From NCBI GenBank assembly GCA_964473045.1, contig CAYYMX010000050.1:1-10253 (forward strand): DNA of 10,253 nucleotides. The letters are read 5' to 3'. A program made the translations under genes and the position numbers. This stretch comes from CAYYMX01 sp964473045 (lineage in GTDB: Bacteria; Pseudomonadota; Alphaproteobacteria; Methylaequorales; Methylaequoraceae). How positions within the stretch are numbered: position 1 is the first letter of the stretch; every line of letters begins with the position of its first letter. The notes under the pieces are model-generated. The model was not told the origin of the DNA and ran no database searches. It saw only the letters and a program-made list of their open reading frames with translations. Below are positions 1 to 6,408 of this stretch, in pieces.

Positions 1-519
1 AATTTCACTCCATCCTTTGCCAATTATTGAAAATTTTACAAGTTGAGGATCTAACTTGCTGATTGTTTCAAGAAAAAATGATTCATGTTTTCTTCCATCC
101 GAATAAAGATTTGTAAAAATTCCAAAGTGAATCTTTTTCAAATCTAAATCATTGTCATGGGGAGGTAGAACATGAAAAATTTTTTTTAAGCCTAGTCTTT
201 TGTGTTTGATAAACTTGCTGTGATCTTTTGACATCGCAATTCCTGCATTAAGATAACTTGCTATGGATCTGATTTTTTTATACCTAAAATCATCGTTTAC
301 ATGAGTTAGCATCGTTGTATTAATTGTATTAGGAGGAAAAAAATCAATGTCTTTATGAAGAAATAGGAAAATAATTGAATGATTAACGTCTACATCAGTT
401 CTCGGAGATTTAGTAAGAAATGAAGTGTGGCCTAATTCATTTAATTGAAGGTTCATTCTCTTAGCAAACTTTGTTAGAATCCACCCTTCCTTGTCAAGAT
501 TAATTATATTAATTCTCAT
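1..519 (-). CDS. Glycosyltransferase, GT4/GT-B type, N-terminal part (cut by window edge)
   Basis: An open frame of 173 codons begins at the ATG at 517-519 and runs off the left edge without a stop. It starts MRINIINLDKEGW. Near the middle it reads MLTHVNDDF, then a stretch around residues 88-96 with NAGIAMSKDH, then PPHDND, GIFTNLYSDGRKHE and, at the visible end, FSIIGKGW. This order (acceptor-domain strands, a 'mS' helix start, a proline-rich loop, then a GRK.E segment and an 'iiGkGW' strand) resembles the GT-B glycosyltransferases of polysaccharide clusters. It is the last visible gene of the leftward sugar cassette and starts 7 bases after the stop of the cupin gene, with no Shine-Dalgarno, so translational coupling is likely. 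Donor and acceptor cannot be told. By context the donor is the amino sugar made by the three upstream genes (inference). The C-terminal donor-binding half is outside the window. Confidence 0.68.
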   Translation of the reverse strand, partial: MRINIINLDKEGWILTKFAKRMNLQLNELGHTSFLTKSPRTDVDVNHSIIFLFLHKDIDFFPPNTINTTMLTHVNDDFRYKKIRSIASYLNAGIAMSKDHSKFIKHKRLGLKKIFHVLPPHDNDLDLKKIHFGIFTNLYSDGRKHESFFLETISKLDPQLVKFSIIGKGWSEI

Positions 520-526
520 TAGTTTA

Positions 527-955
527 TTAGAATAGATTTACTTTTTCATAGTTATCTTCATAAATTTTATTTGAAATTTCAATTATAAATGAATTTTTTT
601 CTAAAGGGAGGAAACCTAGTGCGCAACCGGGAGGAACAATAACGCAGTCTCCTGATTTAAGTTTTTTTTGTTTGATACTTTCTTCATAATTTTTGTACCT
701 AAATTCAAAAATAAATTTTTTTTTGTTGTCATTAATAACATAGATATATTCCCACTGATCAGAAGATTTTTTGTGAAGGTGATTTCCTATTATTTCTTTT
801 TTTATAACAGAGTGGTCACTAACAAAGATAATCTTCATTTGCTTCATTTTATTACTTAAATTTAATTTTCCTGAAATACCTATTATGTGTCTTCTTATAT
901 CTGAGTGATTAAAGGTTGATGTTTTAAAGAATAAAACTTTGGGACTCTTTAGCAT
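527..955 (-). CDS. Small cupin-fold protein, WxcM/FdtA-like sugar isomerase or epimerase
   Basis: 142 residues. The first cupin motif is seen as GNHLHKK (His59 and His61), and a second as GDCVIVPPG (residues 102-110) followed by ALGF and FIIEISNKIYE. This layout matches small cupins of nucleotide-sugar clusters, such as 3,4-ketoisomerases of dTDP-4-keto-6-deoxyglucose (FdtA/QdtA) and epimerase-like relatives. The two histidines match the HxH pair used for catalysis in FdtA. The histidine usual after PPG in many relatives is absent (PPGCAL), so the exact reaction is uncertain. The frame is open up to 1033, but I chose the ATG at 953-955 because it lies one base after the upstream gene's stop. 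The longer version would overlap the methyltransferase by 77 bases and adds a tail with no cupin features. Third gene of the leftward sugar cassette. Confidence 0.62.
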   Translation of the reverse strand: MLKSPKVLFFKTSTFNHSDIRRHIIGISGKLNLSNKMKQMKIIFVSDHSVIKKEIIGNHLHKKSSDQWEYIYVINDNKKKFIFEFRYKNYEESIKQKKLKSGDCVIVPPGCALGFLPLEKNSFIIEISNKIYEDNYEKVNLF

Positions 956-956
956 A

Positions 957-1718
957 TTAATTATTTTGAATGTAACAAATAGCTTCCCATTTTGTATCAC
1001 TATTAAAAAATTTTGTATATTTTTTGTTATCAATTTCCAAGATTGTAAATCCTAATTTAGTAAAAATTTGAGAAAAATAGTCTGGGAAAAAAAAATTAAC
1101 GTAATGAGTTTCATGATCTTTAAGAATGGAACCATTTTCATCAACAAAAAAGTCTATATCAACTTTAATTTTTCTATTGTCAATTATCTCACCTTTAGAT
1201 TTTTTAATTATTTTTAAATCATTGTAACTAAATCTTTTATATGATGATTTTGGTTTATTTTTTATTACAGATGGTCCATACCAAAAGTCGAAAATTAGAA
1301 TTGCTTCATCATTCAACTTTTCTTTTATATTGAAAAAAAATTTTTCTAAATCTTTAAGGTATCCAATTACATTAAATAATATTATTACCACATCAAACTT
1401 TTGATTTAAATTATTCAAGTTTTCTGCATCCATATGTTGAAGGATAGAAGAATCAATTTTTTTATTCTCTAATTTTTCTTTTGCTAAATTAATCATGTCT
1501 TTTGAATTATCTATACCGTAGACATTAAAGCCTTTTTTTAAAAGCTCTATTAAGTGTCCACCAGTTCCACAGCCAATATCTAAAATTTGTATGTTATCAA
1601 TATTTTTATATTTTTTTAAAGATAACAAAATTTTGTCAATTTCCTCAGAGTATTTTTTCTTAGAATAAATAAAATCATATATTCTAGAATAATTTTTTTT
1701 AAAAACTTTTTTTTGCAT
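957..1718 (-). CDS. Class I SAM-dependent methyltransferase, TylM1/DesVI-like (sugar N-methyltransferase candidate)
   Basis: 253 residues. The Rossmann SAM site is clear: ILDIGCGTGG at 45-54 (motif I), the acidic residue Asp70 in GIDNSKDM, QHMDAENL at 94-101, and FDVVIILFNVIGYL at 109-121. The early YSRIYDFIY segment and the FNVIGYL...FDFWYGP region (about 115-149) resemble the dTDP-aminosugar N,N-dimethyltransferases TylM1 and DesVI, which have YDLFY, the FSSIGYL stretch and a WWFP segment at the same places. I therefore infer methylation of a sugar amine, but O-methylation or another small substrate cannot be excluded. Its ATG (1716-1718) lies 20 bases inside the end of the aminotransferase gene in another frame, and the cupin start follows its stop after one base. 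This is tight coupling that supports a shared pathway. No Shine-Dalgarno is visible. Confidence 0.75.
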   Translation of the reverse strand: MQKKVFKKNYSRIYDFIYSKKKYSEEIDKILLSLKKYKNIDNIQILDIGCGTGGHLIELLKKGFNVYGIDNSKDMINLAKEKLENKKIDSSILQHMDAENLNNLNQKFDVVIILFNVIGYLKDLEKFFFNIKEKLNDEAILIFDFWYGPSVIKNKPKSSYKRFSYNDLKIIKKSKGEIIDNRKIKVDIDFFVDENGSILKDHETHYVNFFFPDYFSQIFTKLGFTILEIDNKKYTKFFNSDTKWEAICYIQNN

Positions 1719-2835
1719 TTAAAATTTTTTTTAATGTTCTACAAACTTTTTGAATTTTGTATTTATTTAATTTAAGTCCTGATGGTAAATATAGTCCAAA
1801 TTCTGATAGCTTTTCTGTATTTGGATATGATTCGTTTTTAAAAAGATTCATTTTTTTAAAGATTGGCTGTTCATGCATTCCTAGGAAAAGTGGTCTAGTT
1901 TCGATTTTATTTTCCCAAAGTTTCTTTGCTAATTGTTTAGCTGATATTTTGCAGTCTTCATTTAGCATTATACCATACATCCAGAACGTACTTTTTGCCC
2001 ATTTTTGTTCTGTGGGTAGAAAAATTGGTAAATTGTATGAATTTAGTATCTGATTATATAATAAGGTATTTTTTCTTTTAATTTTGATATGTTCATTTAG
2101 TTTTTCTAGTTGACTGAGTCCCACGGCAGCCTGAATATTTGTTATTCGATAATTATATCCAATTTCATTATGAGAAAATCTTTGGGAATTATTAAATGCT
2201 AAGTTCCTTAAATTTTTCATTCTATGAAAAATTTTTTTATCATTTGTTAAAGCCATTCCTCCTTCCCCGGTTGTTATTAATTTGTTTACGTAAAAACTAA
2301 AGCATGAAATATATCCAAAGGAGCCAACATTCTTATTTTTGTACTTGGATCCGTGAGCTTCAGCAGCATCTTCGATTATTAAGATTTTTTTACCCTGAAC
2401 TACTTGGTTTATTTTATCCATGTCTGCAGGATGACCAAACATATGCACCACTAAGATTGCCTTAGTCTTTTTTGTTATTTTTTTTTCAATCTCATTTGGA
2501 ATCATACACCATGTACTTAAATCGCAGTCAACTAGAACAGGTTTTCCTCCAGCTTCTAACACAGCAATTACACAAGATATAATTGTAAATGAAGGAAGAA
2601 TAACTTCGTCCCCAGACTTTAGTTCCAGAGACTTTAGAGCAATTATCAATGCTGCCGTACCACTAGTAACCGAGACAGCGTGCTTTTTTTTACAATAGTC
2701 CCCCCATTTTTTTTCAAATAAATCAATATAAGATCCTGAAGATGAAATCCACTCAGTTTTTAGGCAATCTAAAACATATTTTCTTGTATTCTTATTTAGT
2801 TTTGGTTCACAAACACTTATAAATTGATTTTTCAA
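1699..2835 (-). CDS. PLP-dependent sugar aminotransferase, DegT/DnrJ/EryC1/StrS family, perosamine-synthase-like
   Basis: 378 residues, the usual length for the family. It transfers an amino group, normally from glutamate, to a keto-deoxy nucleotide sugar in the cytoplasm. SGTAAL at 58-63 contacts the PLP phosphate, IIEDAAEAHG at 153-162 holds the PLP-binding Asp156, and Lys185 in FYVNKLITTGEGG is the Schiff-base lysine. NEIGYNYRITNIQAA (223-237) and the WMYGIML stretch complete the pattern. The N-terminus ISVCEPKLN...LKTEWISSSGSY matches PerA-type 4-aminotransferases (GDP-perosamine synthase) better than the 3-aminotransferases FdtB/QdtB, so amination at C4 is the likelier reaction (inference). 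The start is a TTG at 2833-2835. An in-frame TAA sits directly before it and a GGAG lies 8 bases upstream. First gene of the leftward cassette. Confidence 0.88.
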   Translation of the reverse strand: MKNQFISVCEPKLNKNTRKYVLDCLKTEWISSSGSYIDLFEKKWGDYCKKKHAVSVTSGTAALIIALKSLELKSGDEVILPSFTIISCVIAVLEAGGKPVLVDCDLSTWCMIPNEIEKKITKKTKAILVVHMFGHPADMDKINQVVQGKKILIIEDAAEAHGSKYKNKNVGSFGYISCFSFYVNKLITTGEGGMALTNDKKIFHRMKNLRNLAFNNSQRFSHNEIGYNYRITNIQAAVGLSQLEKLNEHIKIKRKNTLLYNQILNSYNLPIFLPTEQKWAKSTFWMYGIMLNEDCKISAKQLAKKLWENKIETRPLFLGMHEQPIFKKMNLFKNESYPNTEKLSEFGLYLPSGLKLNKYKIQKVCRTLKKILNAKKSF

Positions 2836-2843
2836 TTATTTGT

Positions 2844-2847
2844 CTCC
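2844..2847 (-). promoter_or_regulatory. Ribosome binding site GGAG for the aminotransferase
   Basis: GGAG on the minus strand ends 8 bases before the TTG start at 2835. Because an in-frame stop immediately precedes that TTG, this site decides the start. It is one of only two good Shine-Dalgarno sites I can see in the window. Confidence 0.7.
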
Positions 2848-2921
2848 ATATGAACTTTTGATGAAAATCTAATTCCAGAAATTTCTGTTTTTGGAATATA
2901 TAATAATAATTAATCTAATAA

Positions 2922-2950
2922 TTGATACTGTTAATAAAAATTTGTGTTAA
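2922..2950 (-). promoter_or_regulatory. Tentative sigma70-type promoter for the sugar cassette
   Basis: On the minus strand TTAACA (2950-2945) is followed after 17 bases by TATCAA (2927-2922). That would start transcription about 80 bases before the aminotransferase. The 249-base gap 2836-3084 is the only place in the window roomy enough for a conventional leader. It otherwise holds no gene I can support, only a weak ATTCCA/TGGAAT inverted repeat (2872-2897). In sequence this AT-rich such matches arise easily. Confidence 0.28.
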
Positions 2951-3032
2951 TTTTGCTTTAAATAGAGTTTAAGTTTTCCGGTCCCATTTTTAAATAATTT
3001 TTTACAGAATTTAATTATAATCAAAAAAATAC

Positions 3033-3060
3033 TTGAAGACTTCTTATTGAAATTTATAGT
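3033..3060 (+). promoter_or_regulatory. Candidate promoter of tRNA-Leu
   Basis: TTGAAG (3033-3038), a 16-base spacer, then TATAGT (3055-3060). The implied start point near 3067 leaves a leader of about 18 bases before the mature tRNA 5' end at 3085. That is a plausible tRNA gene layout. The same transcript could continue into the DsbA-family gene. Confidence 0.45.
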
Positions 3061-3084
3061 TATGTTTTGAAATTGAGTAATTTT

Positions 3085-3173
3085 GCGCTCGTGCTGAAAT
3101 TGGTAAACAGACTGGACTTAAAATCCAGCGGGATTTTTTTCCCTTGTCGGTTCAAGTCCGACCGAGCGCACCA
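3085..3173 (+). tRNA. tRNA-Leu, anticodon UAA, CCA encoded
   Basis: A full cloverleaf can be folded by eye. The acceptor stem is GCGCTCG (3085-3091) with CGAGCGC (3163-3169). The D stem is CTG (3094-3096) with CAG (3108-3110). The anticodon stem is CTGGA (3112-3116) with TCCAG (3124-3128), around loop CTTAAAA with anticodon TAA at 3119-3121. A long variable arm contains GGGA/TCCC around a T-rich loop (about 3130-3143). The T stem is GTCGG (3146-3150) with CCGAC (3158-3162), around loop TTCAAGT. The discriminator is A3170 and CCA (3171-3173) is encoded. The long variable arm and UAA anticodon identify a class II leucine tRNA reading UUA, the major Leu codon expected in an AT-rich genome. No intron is present. 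Confidence 0.97.
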
Positions 3174-3184
3174 TGTAAAATGAA

Positions 3185-3874
3185 ATGAGATTTATTTTTT
3201 TATTTTTTTTGTTAACTTTCACAAATTTATATTCAGATGAGTTTGATTATAAGGTTGAAGAATTTATTCTTAATAATCCAGAAATTATTCTTCAATCATT
3301 AAAAAATTATGAAAAAAAGAAGAATGATGAAGCTCAAGTGGATCTTAAAAGAAAAATTGCCAAAAACAGAGAAAAAATTTTTGAATCATACAGTCCCCAA
3401 TACAGTGGAAAAAAGCTTGGAAAAAAAATAATTGTTGAGTTTTTTGACTACAATTGTTCTTATTGTAAAAAAGCTCATGAAGACATAGAGAAATTATTGG
3501 AAAATTATAAAGATCTCAAAGTTATTTATAAAAACTTTCCAATTTTGTCTGAAAAATCTGTGGAGTTAGCCAAATTAAGTATTTTAGTCGCTGAGCAAGA
3601 TAATGAAAAATTTAATAAATTTCATAAGAAACTTTTAAATATTAAAGGAATGATTACAGATTCAAAATTGGAAAAAATTTCTAATGAGATTAATTTGGAT
3701 TTAATTTCTCTCAAAGAAAAAATTTCAAACAAAAATGTCAATGAAAAATTATCTCAGGATTTTGAGTTGGCTAAAGAATTGGGATTAAAAGGCACTCCAG
3801 TTTTTATAATTGATGACGAAATTTTTATGGGATTCGTTGGTTATGATGCTCTTTCTTCCAAGTTTTCAGAATAA
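3185..3874 (+). CDS. DsbA-family periplasmic thiol:disulfide oxidoreductase (Com1/ScsC-like)
   Basis: 229 residues. The N-terminus MRFIFLFFLLTFTNLYS is a short signal peptide (cleavage likely near residue 17), so the protein is probably periplasmic. Residues about 20-48 (DYKVEEFILNNPEIILQSL) match the N-terminal helical segment of Com1/ScsC-type proteins, where it mediates oligomerisation. The thioredoxin fold follows. VEFFDYNCSYCKKA carries the redox pair Cys91-x-x-Cys94, an all-helical insert spans about 125-195, and the cis-proline loop GTPVFII has Pro205. It would oxidise or isomerise disulfides in exported proteins; which of these is not evident, and no DsbB-like partner is in the window. 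The start is the ATG at 3185, since the nearby ATG at 3180 meets TGA after two codons. It lies only 11 bases after the tRNA CCA and has no Shine-Dalgarno. The stop is one base from the stop of the convergent gene. Confidence 0.88.
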   Translation: MRFIFLFFLLTFTNLYSDEFDYKVEEFILNNPEIILQSLKNYEKKKNDEAQVDLKRKIAKNREKIFESYSPQYSGKKLGKKIIVEFFDYNCSYCKKAHEDIEKLLENYKDLKVIYKNFPILSEKSVELAKLSILVAEQDNEKFNKFHKKLLNIKGMITDSKLEKISNEINLDLISLKEKISNKNVNEKLSQDFELAKELGLKGTPVFIIDDEIFMGFVGYDALSSKFSE

Positions 3875-3889
3875 TTTAACAATAAATTG
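3872..3889. terminator. Small AT-only hairpin at convergent stops
   Basis: AATTTA (3873-3878) pairs with TAAATT (3883-3888) around loop ACAA, extendable by a T.G pair, and is followed rightward by a TTTT stretch. It overlaps the stop codons of both convergent genes (TAA at 3872-3874, and TAA on the minus strand at 3878-3876). A stem made only of A-T pairs would be a weak terminator. Confidence 0.25.
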
Positions 3890-4322
3890 AATTTTGTGTG
3901 TCAGTCTTAAACTTTGCTGCAAAACCATTACTGTAAAGAATCTTTTTGCCGTACTGACTTAAAAAAATATTATGTTTAATTAATGCATCCATTTCTCTGA
4001 GGTGTTTTTTGGTCTTGGAATCATTATTTGTAAAAGCGTTTTGTTCATCTTGAAGCACGTGAAATAATTCATGAAGCAAAATTCCTCTATGACAAACATT
4101 TTCAAGTGGATTTAGATTTGAAGATAAATATATTTTGTATTTTATATTTTCTGGGGTGTAGGCCAAGATTTCGCAAGGTTTTGAACAAGCTATTTCAGAT
4201 AATTTATTTTGTTCAACAAATTCAATAATAGGTTCTTGAGCAGGATACTTATAATCTGTATGGCTTGTTATCCAAAAAAGTAATGCTACTATTAATTCGT
4301 TTATATGTTCAAATTTTTCCAT
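3876..4322 (-). CDS. Small HExxH protein, DUF6647-like putative zinc metallopeptidase
   Basis: 148 residues. The only catalytic-looking motif is GILLHELFHVLQ (residues 80-91), a HExxH zinc-protease signature at 84-88. A possible third ligand is Glu110 in LREMDAL. From memory, the start (a LIVALLFWITSHTDYKYP segment), the 'IYLSSNLNPL' strand before the motif and the spacing to LREMDAL resemble DUF6647-type proteins, which are described only as putative metallopeptidases. Residues 8-19 are hydrophobic but not a convincing signal peptide. Several cysteines (46, 50, 77 and the C-terminal 148) are notable in so small a protein. It is alone on its strand, convergent with the DsbA-family gene and divergent from pip with only 22 bases between starts. 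AGGA precedes the ATG but is very close. The substrate is unknown. Confidence 0.68.
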   Translation of the reverse strand: MEKFEHINELIVALLFWITSHTDYKYPAQEPIIEFVEQNKLSEIACSKPCEILAYTPENIKYKIYLSSNLNPLENVCHRGILLHELFHVLQDEQNAFTNNDSKTKKHLREMDALIKHNIFLSQYGKKILYSNGFAAKFKTDTQNSIYC

Positions 4323-4344
4323 TTTCCTAATTTAGTCAATTAAA

Positions 4345-5283
4345 ATGAAAAGTAAATTATTTTTACATAGATCTTTACCTGAGATGTACGATCTAGATGT
4401 AGGTTATGGTAATAAAATTTATCTTGAAGTCAGTGGAAATAAATCTGGAATCCCTGCAATATTTGTTCATGGTGGCCCTGGTGGTCATAGTAGAAGTGAA
4501 CATCACCAACTTTTTGATCCAAAAATATTTAGATCAATTCTTTTTGATCAGCGAGGATGTGGGAAAAGTACTCCATATAGATCTTTGAAAAAAAATAATA
4601 CTAGTTCTCTTGTGAATGATATAGAAAAAATTAGGGAGTTTTTTAAAATAAAAAAACTTTTGTTAGTTGGTGGTTCATGGGGAGCTACTCTAGCACTGAA
4701 TTATGCTCTAAGGTATCCTGAAAATGTTAGAGGAATTCTTTTGAGATCAGTTTTTTTAGGTACAATGGATGAAATTAATTGGGCTTTTATCGAAGGACCA
4801 AAAATTTTTTCACCAGATTTATACAAAGAATTTAAGAATTTGTTTAAATCAGATAAAAATCTTATCGAATCATATTATTCAGAGATTTTTGAGAAGAATT
4901 CAAAGTTGCATTCATGGATTTGGCATGATTATGAACGAATACTTTCACAAATTAATCCTAATAATTATAAACTTGAGACGTCTGAGGAGATTTTGAAAAG
5001 AGACGGTTTGCCAAATTCTCCATTTATGGAGTTATACTATATAAAAAATAAATTTTTTATGGAAGAAAATGAAATTATTAAAAATGTGAAAAAATTGTCT
5101 AGTATCCCCGGTTATATTGTTCAAGGAAGATATGATATTATTTGTCCTCCTATTAATGCATTTAATTTAAGCGAATTATGGGAAAGTTCAAAACTTGTTT
5201 TAGTTAATACGGCTGGCCATTCATCATCTGATATTGGTATTATGGAAAATATGGTCAAGGGTCTAGAATTTTTAACTAGTTAA
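4345..5283 (+). CDS. pip: Prolyl iminopeptidase (proline aminopeptidase, S33 alpha/beta hydrolase)
   Basis: 312 residues, the normal length. It removes N-terminal proline from peptides in the cytoplasm. The alpha/beta-hydrolase signature is complete. VHGGPGGHS (41-49) forms the oxyanion region, FDQRGCGKSTPY (67-78) is the hallmark of the family, and GGSWGATLALNYA (109-121) holds the nucleophile Ser111. GRYDIICPP (261-269) holds Asp264 and NTAGHSSSD (288-296) holds His292. The helical cap domain lies between (about 140-240). The start ATG has no Shine-Dalgarno and is just 22 bases from the divergent start of the HExxH protein gene. The 3' end overlaps the convergent queG by 12 bases inside a perfect palindrome, so both proteins end in Leu-Thr-Ser. 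No link to queuosine is implied. Confidence 0.93.
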   Translation: MKSKLFLHRSLPEMYDLDVGYGNKIYLEVSGNKSGIPAIFVHGGPGGHSRSEHHQLFDPKIFRSILFDQRGCGKSTPYRSLKKNNTSSLVNDIEKIREFFKIKKLLLVGGSWGATLALNYALRYPENVRGILLRSVFLGTMDEINWAFIEGPKIFSPDLYKEFKNLFKSDKNLIESYYSEIFEKNSKLHSWIWHDYERILSQINPNNYKLETSEEILKRDGLPNSPFMELYYIKNKFFMEENEIIKNVKKLSSIPGYIVQGRYDIICPPINAFNLSELWESSKLVLVNTAGHSSSDIGIMENMVKGLEFLTS

Positions 5284-5303
5284 TAGTTTTAATTCATGAA
5301 TTA
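5272..5303. terminator. Two adjacent perfect palindromes at the pip/queG convergent ends
   Basis: TTAACTAGTTAA (5272-5283) is a perfect 12-base palindrome containing both stop codons: pip TAA at its right end and queG TAA, read on the minus strand, at its left end. Six bases on, TAATTCATGAATTA (5290-5303) is a perfect 14-base palindrome inside the end of queG. Either might act as a weak bidirectional terminator or protein site, and no GC stem is present. Confidence 0.3.
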
Positions 5304-6384
5304 CATAGTTGTTTTTTTCTTTTTCCAGAAATTTTTTTTTGAGCTTAACTCTTTCAGCATTTGATAAAAGTTGTCCTAGAGTCCATATAGCGGTTCCTCT
5401 AATAAGGGGACTATCACTTTTTAAGAATGGAGAAATTTTTTTTACTAATTCATATGAACTACTATTGCCCGAAGAAATCAAAACATTTCTTAAAAACCTA
5501 ATCCAACCTATTCTTTTTATTGGTGAATCTTTAAAATATTCTTTAAAGATTTTTTCATTAAAAGATAGAAAAAAATCTAAAGTTTGTTGAGATGTTTTTG
5601 ATTTAAGTTCTAAATTTGAAGTTGGAGTAGCAAATTTGTTCCAAGGGCAAATTGCTAAGCAATCATCGCATCCATAGATTTTGTTTCCAATAAGTTTTCT
5701 AAGACTTCTTGGGATAGGTCCTTTGTGTTCAATGGTGAGATATGAAATACACTTTCTAGCATCTATCTTATGGTTTGAAAAAATTGCTCCAGTTGGGCAT
5801 ATATTAATACATTCTTTACATGTCCCACAAGAATCACAAGATTCTTCGTCTGTTTCTAAATTGATTGGTAGAAAAATTTCTGCTAAAAACAACCATGAGC
5901 CAAATTTCTTGGAAACAAGATTAGTATGTTTTCCTTGCCATCCTAAACCAGCTTTTTGTGCAAAGTGTTTTTCCAAGATTGGTGAGGTGTCAACAAAAAT
6001 TTTTGAATTGATTGAATAATTTTTTTTTAAAAATTCTTTAAATTCTAATAGTTTTTTTGTTATTATTAAATGATAATCTTTATTTTTGGCATAAACACTT
6101 ATATTTGAGATTTTTTTCCATTTATTTAAATATAAAGGATTACATTCGGGTGAGTAATTTAGGCCTGCAACAAGAACAGTTTTTACTTCATTCCACATTT
6201 TTTTTGGATTTATCTTTTTTTCTAAATGATATTCTAACCACTTCATGTCACCATGAAGGTTTTTTTCTAAAAATTCTCTATAGTTTTTCTTTGTATATTC
6301 ATCTATTCTAGGTTTTGCAAACCCAACAACATCAAAACCTAGTTCAAAGATTTTTTTTTCTAAAATTTTTTTTAAATCTTTCAT
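5272..6384 (-). CDS. queG: Epoxyqueuosine reductase QueG
   Basis: 370 residues. It performs the last step of queuosine synthesis, reducing epoxyqueuosine in tRNA to queuosine with cobalamin and two 4Fe-4S clusters. The N-terminal cobalamin-binding region includes NYSPE (76-80). VDTSPILEKHFAQKAGLGWQGKH (residues 131-153) carries Asp132, at the position of the proposed general acid of the family. The ferredoxin part reads CGTCKECINICP (Cys186, 189, 192, 196), then KCISYLTIEHKG (Cys212, a QueG signature), then CDDCLAICPWNKF (Cys239, 242, 246). All eight cluster cysteines expected are present, with an extra Cys183. The C-terminal part (about 310-345) looks like a HEAT-type repeat, known in QueG for tRNA binding. 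The start is 33 bases from the divergent queC start and the end overlaps pip by 12 bases. Well conserved, in contrast to the altered QueD and Tgt. Confidence 0.95.
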   Translation of the reverse strand: MKDLKKILEKKIFELGFDVVGFAKPRIDEYTKKNYREFLEKNLHGDMKWLEYHLEKKINPKKMWNEVKTVLVAGLNYSPECNPLYLNKWKKISNISVYAKNKDYHLIITKKLLEFKEFLKKNYSINSKIFVDTSPILEKHFAQKAGLGWQGKHTNLVSKKFGSWLFLAEIFLPINLETDEESCDSCGTCKECINICPTGAIFSNHKIDARKCISYLTIEHKGPIPRSLRKLIGNKIYGCDDCLAICPWNKFATPTSNLELKSKTSQQTLDFFLSFNEKIFKEYFKDSPIKRIGWIRFLRNVLISSGNSSSYELVKKISPFLKSDSPLIRGTAIWTLGQLLSNAERVKLKKKFLEKEKNNYVIHELKLLTS

Positions 6385-6408
6385 ATACTTATTCTTTTAC
6401 CTTATTAT
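6380..6408 (+). promoter_or_regulatory. Tentative promoter for queC-queE-queD
   Basis: TTCATA (6380-6385), 17 bases, TATTAT (6403-6408). Transcription from about 6415 would leave only a few bases before the queC ATG at 6418, a near-leaderless message, which fits the absence of a Shine-Dalgarno. The -35 overlaps the queG start codon. The match is weak and AT-rich DNA produces such boxes by chance. Confidence 0.22.

Noticed and set aside
956..1033. A 26-residue N-terminal extension of the cupin protein
   Set aside because: It would overlap the methyltransferase gene by 77 bases and shows no cupin features, while the ATG at 955 sits one base after the upstream stop.
2872..2897. ATTCCA/TGGAAT inverted repeat as an operator or terminator
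   Set aside because: Six pairs with a long loop in very AT-rich DNA, without a T tract or known motif; not distinguishable from chance.
2836..3084. Integrase attachment repeat of the tRNA 3' end next to the sugar cassette
   Set aside because: Only a vague resemblance (a GGTTTAAG-like and CCGGTCCC stretch) is seen and no real repeat of the tRNA 3' end.
3112..3128. Group I intron in the tRNA-Leu(UAA) anticodon loop, as in cyanobacteria
   Set aside because: The anticodon arm is continuous, with a seven-base loop.
5681..6019. Open frame antisense to queG (112 codons), and similar ones antisense to the aminotransferase, tgt and queA
   Set aside because: They mirror strongly conserved genes, have no motif or Shine-Dalgarno, and are expected shadows.
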